Origin: DATBGZ01 sp963803115
GTDB lineage: Bacteria; Actinomycetota; Actinomycetes; Mycobacteriales; Micromonosporaceae
Assembly (NCBI GenBank): GCA_963803115.1
Contig: CAWDLN010000016.1
Location: 124,001-188,000, forward strand
Length of the DNA stretch: 64,000 bases
Direction: 5' to 3'
Part shown: piece after piece, positions 25,283-33,222 of the stretch
Layout: every line of letters begins with the position of its first letter
Numbering within the stretch: the stretch's first letter is position 1
Position numbers and translations under genes: made by a program
Notes under the pieces: model-generated
Database searches by the model: none
What the model saw: only the letters and a program-made list of their open reading frames with translations
Told to the model about the DNA's origin: nothing

Positions 25283-27847
25283 TCAGGAATCCAGCAGGAG
25301 AGCGCAACTGATGAGTCCGATATGGCTGTACGCCTGCGGATGGTTGCCCAGCCCGCGTTCGGTCAGTGGGTCGTACTGCTCGGGCAGCAGACCGGTCGGG
25401 CCGGCACAGTCGATCATTTGCGCGAAGAGCTCCTCGGCGTCGGCCCGCCGGCCGGTTCGCAGATACGCCTCGACCATCCAAGCGCTGCAGATATGGAATC
25501 CGCCTTCGTGGCCCGGCAGTCCGTCGTCCCACCGGTAGCGGTACACGATCGGACCGCTGCGCAGATCCGCCTCGATCGCCAGGACCGTCGACAGGAACCT
25601 GGGATCGTCGTCCGCAAGCAAACCCGAGAGCCCGATCCACAGGGACGACGCATCCATCTCGGGATGGTCGTAGGCGACGGTGTACGCCCCGACCTCAGCG
25701 TTCCAGCCTCGCTCCAGCACGTCTTCGGCGATCTTGTCACGCAGCGCGGACCACGCCGGGTCGACCGGAATGCCGTGACGTTCGCCAAGGCGAAGCGCCC
25801 GATCGACGGTCAGCCACCCCATCACCTTGGAGTAGACGTGGTGCCGCGGCGGGATGCGTGCCTCCCAGATGCCATGGTCGGGTTCGTGCCAGCGTCGGGA
25901 GACCGCTTCGACCATGTTGTTCATGAGCTCGACGTGCCACGGGTCGAGGCCGCCACGCAGATCAGCGAGGTGGGCCAACAGGTCGGCCACGGGCCCGAAC
26001 ACGTCCAGCTGGACCTGCCGGTTGGCGGCGTTTCCGACGCGGACCGGGCGGGAGCCGGCGTATCCCGGCAGCTCCTCGATCACGGCCTCGGCGCCGAGCT
26101 CACCACCGTCCACTGTGTACAGTGGGTGAAGTCGCTCGGGGTGGCCGGCCGTGCCTTCGATCACTCGCCGGGTCCAGTCGAGCATCGCCTCGGCCTCGTC
26201 AGCCGAGCCGAGCTGCACCAGCGCCTGGGCGCTCATGGCGGCGTCACGCAGCCAGCAGTACCGGTAGTCCCAGTTGCGTACGCCGCCGATCTCCTCGGGC
26301 AACGAGGACGTGCCGGCCGCAATGATGGCGCCCGTGGGTTGATAGCACAGCGCCCGCAGCGTTAGGGCCGATCGCAGCACGAGGTGACGGGCGCGGTTGG
26401 GCAGATTGAGCGTGGCCGTCCACTCCCGCCATTCCCGTTCCGACTCGTTCTGGCGCGCGAGCACCGCGGCCGCGCCGTGGTCGCCGATGTGACCGTTGCC
26501 GCCCAGGCGCAGCTCGAGGGTGACCGTCCCGCCGGCCCTGGCGAGATCGACCGTGGCGTGCGCGGTGTGGTGCCCACCGTCCTGCACGATGCGCCAGGTC
26601 ACACCGGGTGCGATCAACGTCATCGGGTCGTTGGAACCGAACACCCGCAGCTCATCGCCGATCGGTTCCAGCTGCGTGGGCACCTGCCCGAACTCCGCCC
26701 GGGGCGCGAAACTCAGGCTTACCGGCACCGACCCGGAAAGCACCCGTACCAGCACGGTTTCGGGCTCGTCGCCCTGCAGCGTGTCGGCGACCGTGAGGCC
26801 CGACCAGCGGGTCTCGACCGTCATCGTTCCGTGCTTGTATCGCTGCCCGAGCGGCATCGGTTCGCCGCGGCCGCGCAGGTCCGGGGCGACTGAAAGGTAA
26901 CCGGCCGAATCATCGCCGAGCAGCGATCCGAATACGGCCGGGGAGTCCGCGCGCGGATGGCACAGCCAGGCCACCTTGCCGTCCGGCGTGAGCAGAGCGA
27001 TCGTACGGCCGTTGCTCAGCATGCTATGCCGCTCGATCGGGACGGCCCGCTCGCCGAACAGCCAGCGCCGGCGGCACTCGTTGAGCAGGGCGAGCACGGC
27101 CACACCCGAGTCGGGGTCGGCCACCGCGAAGTGGGCGCTCGTTTCGTCGTCGCCCTGACCGATCTTTATGCCGATGTCGGGACCTTGCAGCTTGTCGAAG
27201 GCCGTCTCGTCGGTCGCGTCATCGCCGAGGAAGATGACCGCACTCGCCGAGTGCTGGGTACGCAGCTCGTCAACGGCGGAGCCCTTGTCGGTTGCGACGA
27301 CGGAAAGCTCGATCACGTCCTTGCCCGAGGTGACGTGCACCCCTGGCCAGCTCGCCGGGCCAGACCGTACCTGCTCGATCATGTCGAGGGCGATCTCTCG
27401 GCTCGCGCCGCGGGTATGGACGGCGACACTCGCCGGCTTCTGCTCCAGCCGGATGCCGGAGCGTTCTCGCGCCATCTCGAATACGGCCTGGCCCAGCCGC
27501 GTGCGCAGCTCGGCCACCTCCGGCTGGATGCGGCCGACGAACCCAACGTCGAACTCGGATCCGTGGCTGCCAACGAGGTGCACCTCGCTCGGCATCCGCG
27601 ACAACGCGGCGAGGTCGCGCAGCGAGCGTCCGGAAATGACCGCCACCGTGGTCTGTGGCAACGAAGCAAGGGTACGGATTGCCGCCGCCGCCTCCGGCAG
27701 GGGCGTCGCAAACGCCGGGTCGTCGACCAAGGGCGCGAGCGTGCCGTCGTAGTCACAGGCCACGAGTAGGCGCGGTACGCGGGCGATGCGAGCCACCGCC
27801 GCGTGCAGGCTGACATCGAGCTCGGCCGCGAACGACGGGGCATTCAT
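25283..27847 (-). CDS. Trehalose-6-phosphate phosphatase fused to GH15 trehalase-like domain
   Basis: 854 residues, two enzymes in one chain. Residues ~1-265 form a HAD-type OtsB domain: motif I VACDYDGTLAP (Asp32 nucleophile, Asp34), VISGRSLRDLAAL and the late motif FLGDDATDETAF. Residues ~280-854 form a GH15 protein of the trehalase-like group: N-terminal beta-sandwich, then GGVRNWDYRYCWLRDAAMS around residue 530, EELPGYAGSRPVRVGNAA, GGFHICSAWMVEAY, and the catalytic-base region LLPEQYDPLTE near residue 820. The ATG at 27847 has GGGAG upstream and lies 21 bp after the otsA stop. OtsB converts trehalose-6-phosphate to trehalose. The GH15 part may hydrolyse trehalose or another alpha-glucoside. 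Making and breaking trehalose in one polypeptide is odd. Confidence 0.9.
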   Translation of the reverse strand: MNAPSFAAELDVSLHAAVARIARVPRLLVACDYDGTLAPLVDDPAFATPLPEAAAAIRTLASLPQTTVAVISGRSLRDLAALSRMPSEVHLVGSHGSEFDVGFVGRIQPEVAELRTRLGQAVFEMARERSGIRLEQKPASVAVHTRGASREIALDMIEQVRSGPASWPGVHVTSGKDVIELSVVATDKGSAVDELRTQHSASAVIFLGDDATDETAFDKLQGPDIGIKIGQGDDETSAHFAVADPDSGVAVLALLNECRRRWLFGERAVPIERHSMLSNGRTIALLTPDGKVAWLCHPRADSPAVFGSLLGDDSAGYLSVAPDLRGRGEPMPLGQRYKHGTMTVETRWSGLTVADTLQGDEPETVLVRVLSGSVPVSLSFAPRAEFGQVPTQLEPIGDELRVFGSNDPMTLIAPGVTWRIVQDGGHHTAHATVDLARAGGTVTLELRLGGNGHIGDHGAAAVLARQNESEREWREWTATLNLPNRARHLVLRSALTLRALCYQPTGAIIAAGTSSLPEEIGGVRNWDYRYCWLRDAAMSAQALVQLGSADEAEAMLDWTRRVIEGTAGHPERLHPLYTVDGGELGAEAVIEELPGYAGSRPVRVGNAANRQVQLDVFGPVADLLAHLADLRGGLDPWHVELMNNMVEAVSRRWHEPDHGIWEARIPPRHHVYSKVMGWLTVDRALRLGERHGIPVDPAWSALRDKIAEDVLERGWNAEVGAYTVAYDHPEMDASSLWIGLSGLLADDDPRFLSTVLAIEADLRSGPIVYRYRWDDGLPGHEGGFHICSAWMVEAYLRTGRRADAEELFAQMIDCAGPTGLLPEQYDPLTERGLGNHPQAYSHIGLISCALLLDS

Positions 27848-27868
27848 GCGACGCTCCCTTCTGGACGG

Positions 27869-29407
27869 TCAGTCCGGCTGCCCGGTGCGCACGATAGCGG
27901 GGTCGGGGGAATTCAGTGCGGAGAGGAACTCCGCCGCCCATTCGCGCACGCCGTGGTGCTGTAGGTGCCGGCGCATCGCGTGCATCCGCTTGGCCGCCTC
28001 GCCGCGGTCGGCCTCGACGCCCCGCATGATGGCGTCCTTGATGCTGTTGATGTCGTGCGGATTGCACATGTACGCCTGTCGGAGTTCCCGGGCGGCGCCC
28101 GCGAACTCCGACAGCACCAATGTGCCGCCCAGGTCGGTGCGCGCTGCGACGTACTCTTTTGCCACCAGGTTCATCCCATCACGCAACGGCGTCACTGCCA
28201 TCACGTCCGCCGCGCGGTACATGGCCGCGAGCTCATCTCGACTGTACGACTGGTGCAGGTAGTGCACCGCCGGAGCACCGACGCGGCCGAACTCGCCATT
28301 GATGTGTCCCACCTCCCGCTCGACGTTCTCGCGGAGCCGGCCGTAGTGCTCGACCCTTTCCCGGCTCGGCGTCGCCACTTGCACCAGCACTGTTTCCGGC
28401 GTGGTGAGCCGGCCCTCGACGAGCAACTCCCGGTAGGCGCGTAGCCGGTGCTCGATTCCTTTGGTGTAGTCGAGCCGATCGACGCCGAGAATCAACGTCT
28501 TCGGCCGACTCAGCTCCCCGCGGATCTCCTCGGCCCGGGCCCGGACCTCAACCGAATCACTGAGCTTTTCCATCTCCTCGACATCGATTGAGACCGGATA
28601 GGCGCCCGCGCGCACGGCCCGGCCACCCATGTCGACCGAGAGTCCGCGCCGGCGAAGACCGAGCAGGTGATGGGCGAGGTGGAGGAAGTTCTGCGCTCCG
28701 AGTGGGGATTGGAAGCCGACCAGATCGGCGCCGAGAAGACCTCGGATGATCTCTTCGCGCCCGGGTAGCTGCATGAACAGTTCGATCGGTGGAAACGGGA
28801 TGTGAAGGAAGAAGCCGATGCGCAGGTCCGGCCGGCGTTCCCGCAGCATGGCGGGCACCAGTTGCAGTTGATAGTCCTGCACCCACACGGTCGCCCCAGG
28901 CGGACTGACCCGGTCGGTCGCCTCGGCGAACCGGCGGTTCACCTCGCGGTACGCCTCCCGCCAATCGCGGTGGTAGACCGGGGTCTCGACGGCGTCGTGG
29001 TAGAGCGGCCAGATCGTGGCGTTCGACTGGCCCTCGTAGTACTCCTCTACCTCGTGGTCTGCGAGGGCCACCGGCTCGAGCTGGATTCCGTCCACCTCGA
29101 ACGGCCCGGGTGCGGGTCCCGGCGCCCCCGCCCACCCGACCCATGTGCCGTGCTTGCCAGCCAAGATCGGATGTAGGGCGGTCACGAGTCCGCCCGGGCT
29201 GCGCCGCCAGGATCGGCCATCGGCGACCTGTACCGCGTCGTCGGCGCCGCCCTCGGTCACCTCGTCGACGGGCAGTCGATTGGCCACCACCACGAACGAG
29301 CCCTCGCCGCCGGCCGCCAGACTCACTCCGTCCTCCGTTCGGCTGATGTGCCCTTGGACGGTAAGACTATCGAGATCTGGCCGGACGGCCGGCGGGGTGG
29401 GTGACAT
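27869..29407 (-). CDS. otsA: Trehalose-6-phosphate synthase (GT20)
   Basis: 512 residues with an N-terminal extension of ~35. GT20 landmarks in order: VVVANRLPVDEV, WRRSPGGLVTALHPIL, GTWVGWAGAPG, ATVWVQDYQLQLVPAML, GFFLHIPFPPIELF, ILGVDRLDYTKGIEHRL, QSYSRDELAAMYRAADVMAV and TPLRDGMNLVAKEYVA. It transfers glucose from UDP- or GDP-glucose to glucose-6-phosphate in the cytoplasm. The phosphatase-GH15 fusion follows 21 bp downstream, so synthesis and dephosphorylation are co-transcribed. The C-terminus ends soon after the catalytic domain, so no phosphatase domain is fused here. Start: ATG at 29407, weak Shine-Dalgarno. Confidence 0.95.
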   Translation of the reverse strand: MSPTPPAVRPDLDSLTVQGHISRTEDGVSLAAGGEGSFVVVANRLPVDEVTEGGADDAVQVADGRSWRRSPGGLVTALHPILAGKHGTWVGWAGAPGPAPGPFEVDGIQLEPVALADHEVEEYYEGQSNATIWPLYHDAVETPVYHRDWREAYREVNRRFAEATDRVSPPGATVWVQDYQLQLVPAMLRERRPDLRIGFFLHIPFPPIELFMQLPGREEIIRGLLGADLVGFQSPLGAQNFLHLAHHLLGLRRRGLSVDMGGRAVRAGAYPVSIDVEEMEKLSDSVEVRARAEEIRGELSRPKTLILGVDRLDYTKGIEHRLRAYRELLVEGRLTTPETVLVQVATPSRERVEHYGRLRENVEREVGHINGEFGRVGAPAVHYLHQSYSRDELAAMYRAADVMAVTPLRDGMNLVAKEYVAARTDLGGTLVLSEFAGAARELRQAYMCNPHDINSIKDAIMRGVEADRGEAAKRMHAMRRHLQHHGVREWAAEFLSALNSPDPAIVRTGQPD

Positions 29408-29437
29408 TCACCGTCGTACGCGTGTTCGACTTAGGTC

Positions 29438-29650
29438 ATGGAGAAGCGCAGACACTACTGGAACGGCCGTTGGGGTCGGCTCGCTCGGGTCGACGTGATC
29501 GTCTACGAGGACGGGGGTACGTGGACCGTCGAGGAGCGGGTCGGCGGGGTCGAAGGGCGCAGCACGAGGTACGAGTTCGAGGGCGAGGACGACGCGCTCG
29601 ACCGGCTGCGTGACCTTCTCGCTGGCGCCGATGACTGGCGCGAGTTGTGA
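29438..29650 (+). CDS. Small conserved hypothetical protein (70 aa)
   Basis: 70 residues, divergent from otsA with a 30-bp gap. It is mostly beta-strand by pattern (RLARVDVIVYEDGGTWTVEERV, then TRYEFEGEDDALDRLRDLL), with an acidic C-terminal helix ending DDWREL. No recognised domain. Its codon use is typical of the window, which supports a real gene. It ends one base before the stop of the convergent membrane peptide gene. Confidence 0.6.
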   Translation: MEKRRHYWNGRWGRLARVDVIVYEDGGTWTVEERVGGVEGRSTRYEFEGEDDALDRLRDLLAGADDWREL

Positions 29651-29651
29651 G

Positions 29652-29846
29652 TTATCCCGCTCGGCGCTTACGGGCTCCGAAGAGGAGCAGAAGAAGTCCG
29701 ACGACGGCGACGATCGGTCCGACGATGGCCCAGGTCGTATCGCCGTTCATGCCGCCGGTCTGGCCAAGCAGATCGAGCCCTTGCAATGTAAACAGGACGC
29801 CGGCGGCAACGGCGAGGATGCCGAGCACGATCCATACGACCCGCAT
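29652..29846 (-). CDS. Small two-span membrane protein (64 aa)
   Basis: 64 residues with two hydrophobic spans, VVWIVLGILAVAAGVLFTL and WAIVGPIVAVVGLLLLLFG, joined by a short polar loop and ending in a basic FGARKRRAG tail. GGAGG precedes the ATG at 29846. This is a common actinobacterial small membrane protein type with no known role. It lies downstream of the broken GntR gene on the same strand, 120 bp away. Confidence 0.7.
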   Translation of the reverse strand: MRVVWIVLGILAVAAGVLFTLQGLDLLGQTGGMNGDTTWAIVGPIVAVVGLLLLLFGARKRRAG

Positions 29847-29966
29847 CGGTGCCTCCTTCGAGGGGACGGACCGGCGGCGCCGCCGATCACACCGCCATCG
29901 TGCCGCGTCTTCGTCCCGCCTACCAGCGTTCTTTGGGCTGGTCTTTGGGCCTTAGTCCCGGTGACC

Positions 29967-30347
29967 TCAGTCCCCGGTGACCTCGTGCAGGGCATCGCGT
30001 ATCTGGATCGCCGCGTCCTCGGCGTCGACCCCGAGGTGCCGGCCGAGCGTGGCGTACGCGTGCGCCGCCTCATCCAAGCGCCGTCGAACCTCGCCGTGGG
30101 CGAGAGTCGGTTGGGCGGAGACGGTCGTACCGTGCCTCACCCGGCTCTGCACCAAACCTTCAACCTCAAGCTCACGGTAGGCCCGGGCGACCGTGTTCGC
30201 CGCGAGGCCGAGGTCCGCCGCGAGCTGGCGGATGGTCGGCAGTTGAGTGCCGGCCGGCAGCGTCCCCGCTTCGATCATCGTCGCAAGCTGACCGCGAATC
30301 TATGCGTACGGCGGAGTCGGGCTGTCCGGATCGACCTCGATGATCAC
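29967..30347 (-). pseudogene. GntR-family (YtrA-type) regulator interrupted by an amber codon
   Basis: From the GTG at 30347 the protein reads VIIEVDPDSPTPPYA, then meets TAG at 30302-30300 and continues in the same frame as IRGQLATMIEAGTLPAGTQ, LPTIRQLAADLGLAANTVA and RAYRELEVEGLVQSRVRHGT. This is the normal GntR wHTH, where the stop occupies the position usually held by Gln (CAG). The short C-terminal part is typical of the YtrA subgroup, which controls ABC or membrane-protein operons. No frame change is needed, so this is a nonsense change, not an indel. Restart at ATG 30278 would lose helix 1 of the wHTH. The GTG overlaps the stop of the membrane protein gene (GTGA), so the two are an operon. 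Confidence 0.8.
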
Positions 30348-30565
30348 AAGGCGCCGACCGCAGTCGCTCCATCAGCCCGGGTCCGCGGCGCATTCGGTGG
30401 CCAGGCGGCGACCGCAACAATCCAGCCCATCGTCGCGATGACAAACATGCCCGGCGTCTGAACCACACCAATCGTGCGCGCCACGACCTCGGCCACCGGA
30501 TGAACCGACCCGAGCTGGCCCAGAACAACCAGGAGTACGAGTGCGCTGCCTCCACCCGCGAGCAC
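30344..30565 (-). CDS. Small membrane protein coupled to the GntR gene (73 aa)
   Basis: 73 residues from a GTG at 30565, with two predicted spans (ALVLLVVLGQLGSV and GMFVIATMGWIVAVAAW) and a polar C-terminus PPNAPRTRADGA. Its TGA overlaps the GntR start as GTGA. YtrA-type GntR genes commonly sit with small membrane proteins of unknown role. The first 25 bp overlap the divergent fragment at 30541-30798, so one of the two starts is probably wrong or one gene is a remnant. Confidence 0.6.
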   Translation of the reverse strand: MLAGGGSALVLLVVLGQLGSVHPVAEVVARTIGVVQTPGMFVIATMGWIVAVAAWPPNAPRTRADGATAVGAL

Positions 30566-30798
30566 AGCTCGATTTGCTCAACGTGGAGGGACCGTTCCCG
30601 CTCCGACTGGCAAGCGGTGACGTGGTCCAGCTGACGCTGACGTATCGGATCACCGATTGTGCCGCCGCGCCCGGCGGCGCGTGGCCGGTGACCGCACAAG
30701 TTGAACGTCCGTGGGGGCGCATGGCGGTAAACGTCACCCCCGAGCTGGACTTCGATACCTGGCTGGCTGACGTCGTCGACGCATACTGCCGCCGATAG
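30541..30798 (+). CDS. Possible C-terminal remnant of a secreted beta-sandwich protein
   Basis: 85 residues in a coding-like frame. From about LNVEGPFPLRLASGDVVQLTL onward it looks like an Ig-like beta-sandwich domain with two Cys (ITDCAAAP and VVDAYCRR) and AWPVTAQVERPWGRM. In my recollection, similar domains end longer (~170-200 aa) exported actinobacterial proteins with a signal peptide. Here no signal peptide or upstream half exists, and the 5' end runs into the oppositely oriented membrane gene. It is probably a 5'-truncated remnant, but a short independent gene cannot be excluded. Confidence 0.4.
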   Translation: MRCLHPRAQLDLLNVEGPFPLRLASGDVVQLTLTYRITDCAAAPGGAWPVTAQVERPWGRMAVNVTPELDFDTWLADVVDAYCRR

Positions 30799-30850
30799 AG
30801 ATCGGCCTGAAACCGGCGGCGACGGCGATTCGTGACTAGATTTGTCACCG

Positions 30851-33205
30851 ATGATTCCTGAGGCGCATTTCCCGGTAGAACCGTGGTGTGTCCGCGAGAC
30901 GCGGCTCGACCTTGACCTGCTCGCCCAGAGCGAGTCCGTGTTCGCACTCGCGAATGGCCACATCGGACTGCGCGGCAACCTCGACGAGGGTGATCCCCAC
31001 GGCCTGCCCGGGACGTATCTGAACTCGTTCTACGAGCTGCGCCCGTTGCCCTATGCCGAGGCGGGTTACGGATATCCCGAGTCCGGACAGACGATCGTGA
31101 ATGTTACCAACGGCAAGCCGATCCGGTTGCTCGTCGACGACGAGCCGTTGGACGTCCGCTATGGCGACCTGGTGGCGCACGAGCGGGCCCTCGACATGCG
31201 GGCGGGCACACTGTCGCGTCGGCTTGAGTGGTCTTCTCCGGCCGGGCAGAGGGTGCGGATCCGCACGGTCCGGCTGGTCTCGTTCACGCAACGGTCGATC
31301 GCGGCGATCCACTACGAGTTGGAGGCGGTCGACGAGGAAGCCCGCGTCATCCTGCAGTCCGAACTCGTCGCGAACGAGGATCTGCCGCCCGCCTCGGCGG
31401 ATCCCCGCGTCGCTGCCGCGATGGCCTCGCCCCTTGAGCCGGAGGAGAATCATCACAGCGATAACGCGGCGCTGCTGGTCCACATCACCAGACGCAGCGG
31501 ACTGCGCGTGGCGGCCGGAATGGACCACATCATCGATGCGCCGGGTCGCTTCTCGGTGACCACGGAGTCGCATCGGGACTGGGCCCGCACGACAGTGGCA
31601 TGCCTAGTACAACCGGGACAGGTGCTGCGGGTGGTGAAGCTGCTCGGGTACGGGTGGTCATCGCAACGCTCCCGACCGGGCCTGCGCGACCAGGTGCATG
31701 CGGCTCTCGCGGCGGGCCGGTTCACCGGGTGGGACGGGTTGGTCGAGGCACAACGGGCCTACTTGGACGAGTTCTGGAACAACGCCGACGTGAAGGTGGA
31801 GGGCGATCCAGAGGTGCAGCAGGCCGTCCGCTTTGGACTGTTCCAGGTCCTGCAGGGCGGCGCCCGGGCCGAACGGCGACCGATCGCGTCCAAAGGCCTG
31901 ACCGGCGACGGCTACGACGGGCACGTGTTCTGGGACATGGAGATGTTCGCGCTGCCAGTGCTCACCTATACGTTGCCGGCGGCCGCGGCGGATGTCCTAC
32001 GGTGGCGGCACTCGACGCTGGACATCGCCCGGGATCGGGCGAAGGTCCTGCGAATTCGAGGCGCGGCATTCCCGTGGCGGACCATCCGCGGCCAGGAGTG
32101 TTCGGCCTACTGGCCCGCCGGTACAGCGGCGTTCCACATCAATTCCGCGATCGCGAACGCCACCGTCCGGTACTTCAACGCGACCGGCGATGAGGTGTTC
32201 CTGCGCGAGGCCGGGCTCGAAATTCTCGTGGAGACGGCTCGGCTCTGGCGCTCGCTCGGGCACCACGATCGGCACGGTCACTTTCACCTGGACGGAATGA
32301 CAGGACCGGACGAGTACTCCGCGCTCGGCGACGACAACGTCTACACCAACCTCATGGCGGCCCGGAACCTCGCCGCCGCCGCGGAGCTCATCCCTCGCTT
32401 TCCCGACGTGATGCACCGGCTCGAGGTGAACGAGGAGGAGGCCGCCGAGTGGCGCGACGCGGCTACGGCCATGTACGTGCCGTTTGACGAGGAACTCGGC
32501 GTGCATCCGCAACACGCGTTGTTCACCCGGTACCGCGAGTGGGACTTCTCGCGCACGAAGCCGGAGGACTATCCGCTGTTGCTCCACGTGCCGTACTTCG
32601 ACCTCTACCGCATGCAGGTAGTCAAGCAAGCGGACCTGGTGCTCGCCATGCACTGGTGCGGCGACAGCTTCACGCGGGAGCAGAAGTTCAGCAACTTCGC
32701 CTACTACGAGGCCCGTACCGTGCGAGACTCCTCGCTCTCGGCAGCGACACAGGCCGTACTGGCCGCGGAGGTCGGCCATCTCGAACTGGCGCACGCTTAC
32801 ATCGCCGAGACGTCCCTTGTGGACCTTCGGGACGTCTTCCAGAACACGAACGACGGGGTTCACATCGCGTCGCTCGCGGGAGCCTGGATCGCGCTGGTGG
32901 CCGGCTTGGGCGGGATGCGCGATCACGACGGGCAGCTTTCGTTCGCGCCCCGGCTGCCGTCAAAGATCGACCGCTTGGAGTTCTCCGTCCACTGGCGCGG
33001 TTTGCGCCTGCGGGTCACCGTGGACGCTAACGAGGTGACCTACCTCCTACGCGACGGCGATGAGTCCACAGTGGAGCTGATCCACCACGGCGAACCGCTC
33101 GTCGTGAGCACCGGCCAACCCGTCACGCGTGCTATCCCGCCGCTGCCACCGATCACGTCCCGGCCGGTGCAACCACCTGGCCGCACGCCATTCCGCGCGT
33201 TCTGA
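30851..33205 (+). CDS. GH65 alpha-glucoside phosphorylase/hydrolase
   Basis: 784 residues from the ATG at 30851. A TTG nine bases earlier was not chosen. The N-terminal beta-sandwich begins IPEAHFPVEPWCVRETRLD and contains FALANGHIGLRGNLDEGDPHGLPGTY within its first 60 residues. The catalytic (alpha/alpha)6 barrel has GHVFWDMEMFALPVLT, RGQECSAYWPAGTAAFHIN and the acid Glu488 in MTGPDEYSALGDDNVYTN. Phosphate-loop-type residues (KQADLVLAMH) follow, then a C-terminal beta domain. GH65 includes trehalose, maltose and kojibiose phosphorylases and some hydrolases. Proximity to otsA/otsB suggests trehalose or maltose, but the substrate is unproven. TAGATT eight bases before the ATG suggests a leaderless start. 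Confidence 0.9.
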   Translation: MIPEAHFPVEPWCVRETRLDLDLLAQSESVFALANGHIGLRGNLDEGDPHGLPGTYLNSFYELRPLPYAEAGYGYPESGQTIVNVTNGKPIRLLVDDEPLDVRYGDLVAHERALDMRAGTLSRRLEWSSPAGQRVRIRTVRLVSFTQRSIAAIHYELEAVDEEARVILQSELVANEDLPPASADPRVAAAMASPLEPEENHHSDNAALLVHITRRSGLRVAAGMDHIIDAPGRFSVTTESHRDWARTTVACLVQPGQVLRVVKLLGYGWSSQRSRPGLRDQVHAALAAGRFTGWDGLVEAQRAYLDEFWNNADVKVEGDPEVQQAVRFGLFQVLQGGARAERRPIASKGLTGDGYDGHVFWDMEMFALPVLTYTLPAAAADVLRWRHSTLDIARDRAKVLRIRGAAFPWRTIRGQECSAYWPAGTAAFHINSAIANATVRYFNATGDEVFLREAGLEILVETARLWRSLGHHDRHGHFHLDGMTGPDEYSALGDDNVYTNLMAARNLAAAAELIPRFPDVMHRLEVNEEEAAEWRDAATAMYVPFDEELGVHPQHALFTRYREWDFSRTKPEDYPLLLHVPYFDLYRMQVVKQADLVLAMHWCGDSFTREQKFSNFAYYEARTVRDSSLSAATQAVLAAEVGHLELAHAYIAETSLVDLRDVFQNTNDGVHIASLAGAWIALVAGLGGMRDHDGQLSFAPRLPSKIDRLEFSVHWRGLRLRVTVDANEVTYLLRDGDESTVELIHHGEPLVVSTGQPVTRAIPPLPPITSRPVQPPGRTPFRAF

Positions 33206-33222
33206 GCCTGGGTGCGGCGGGG

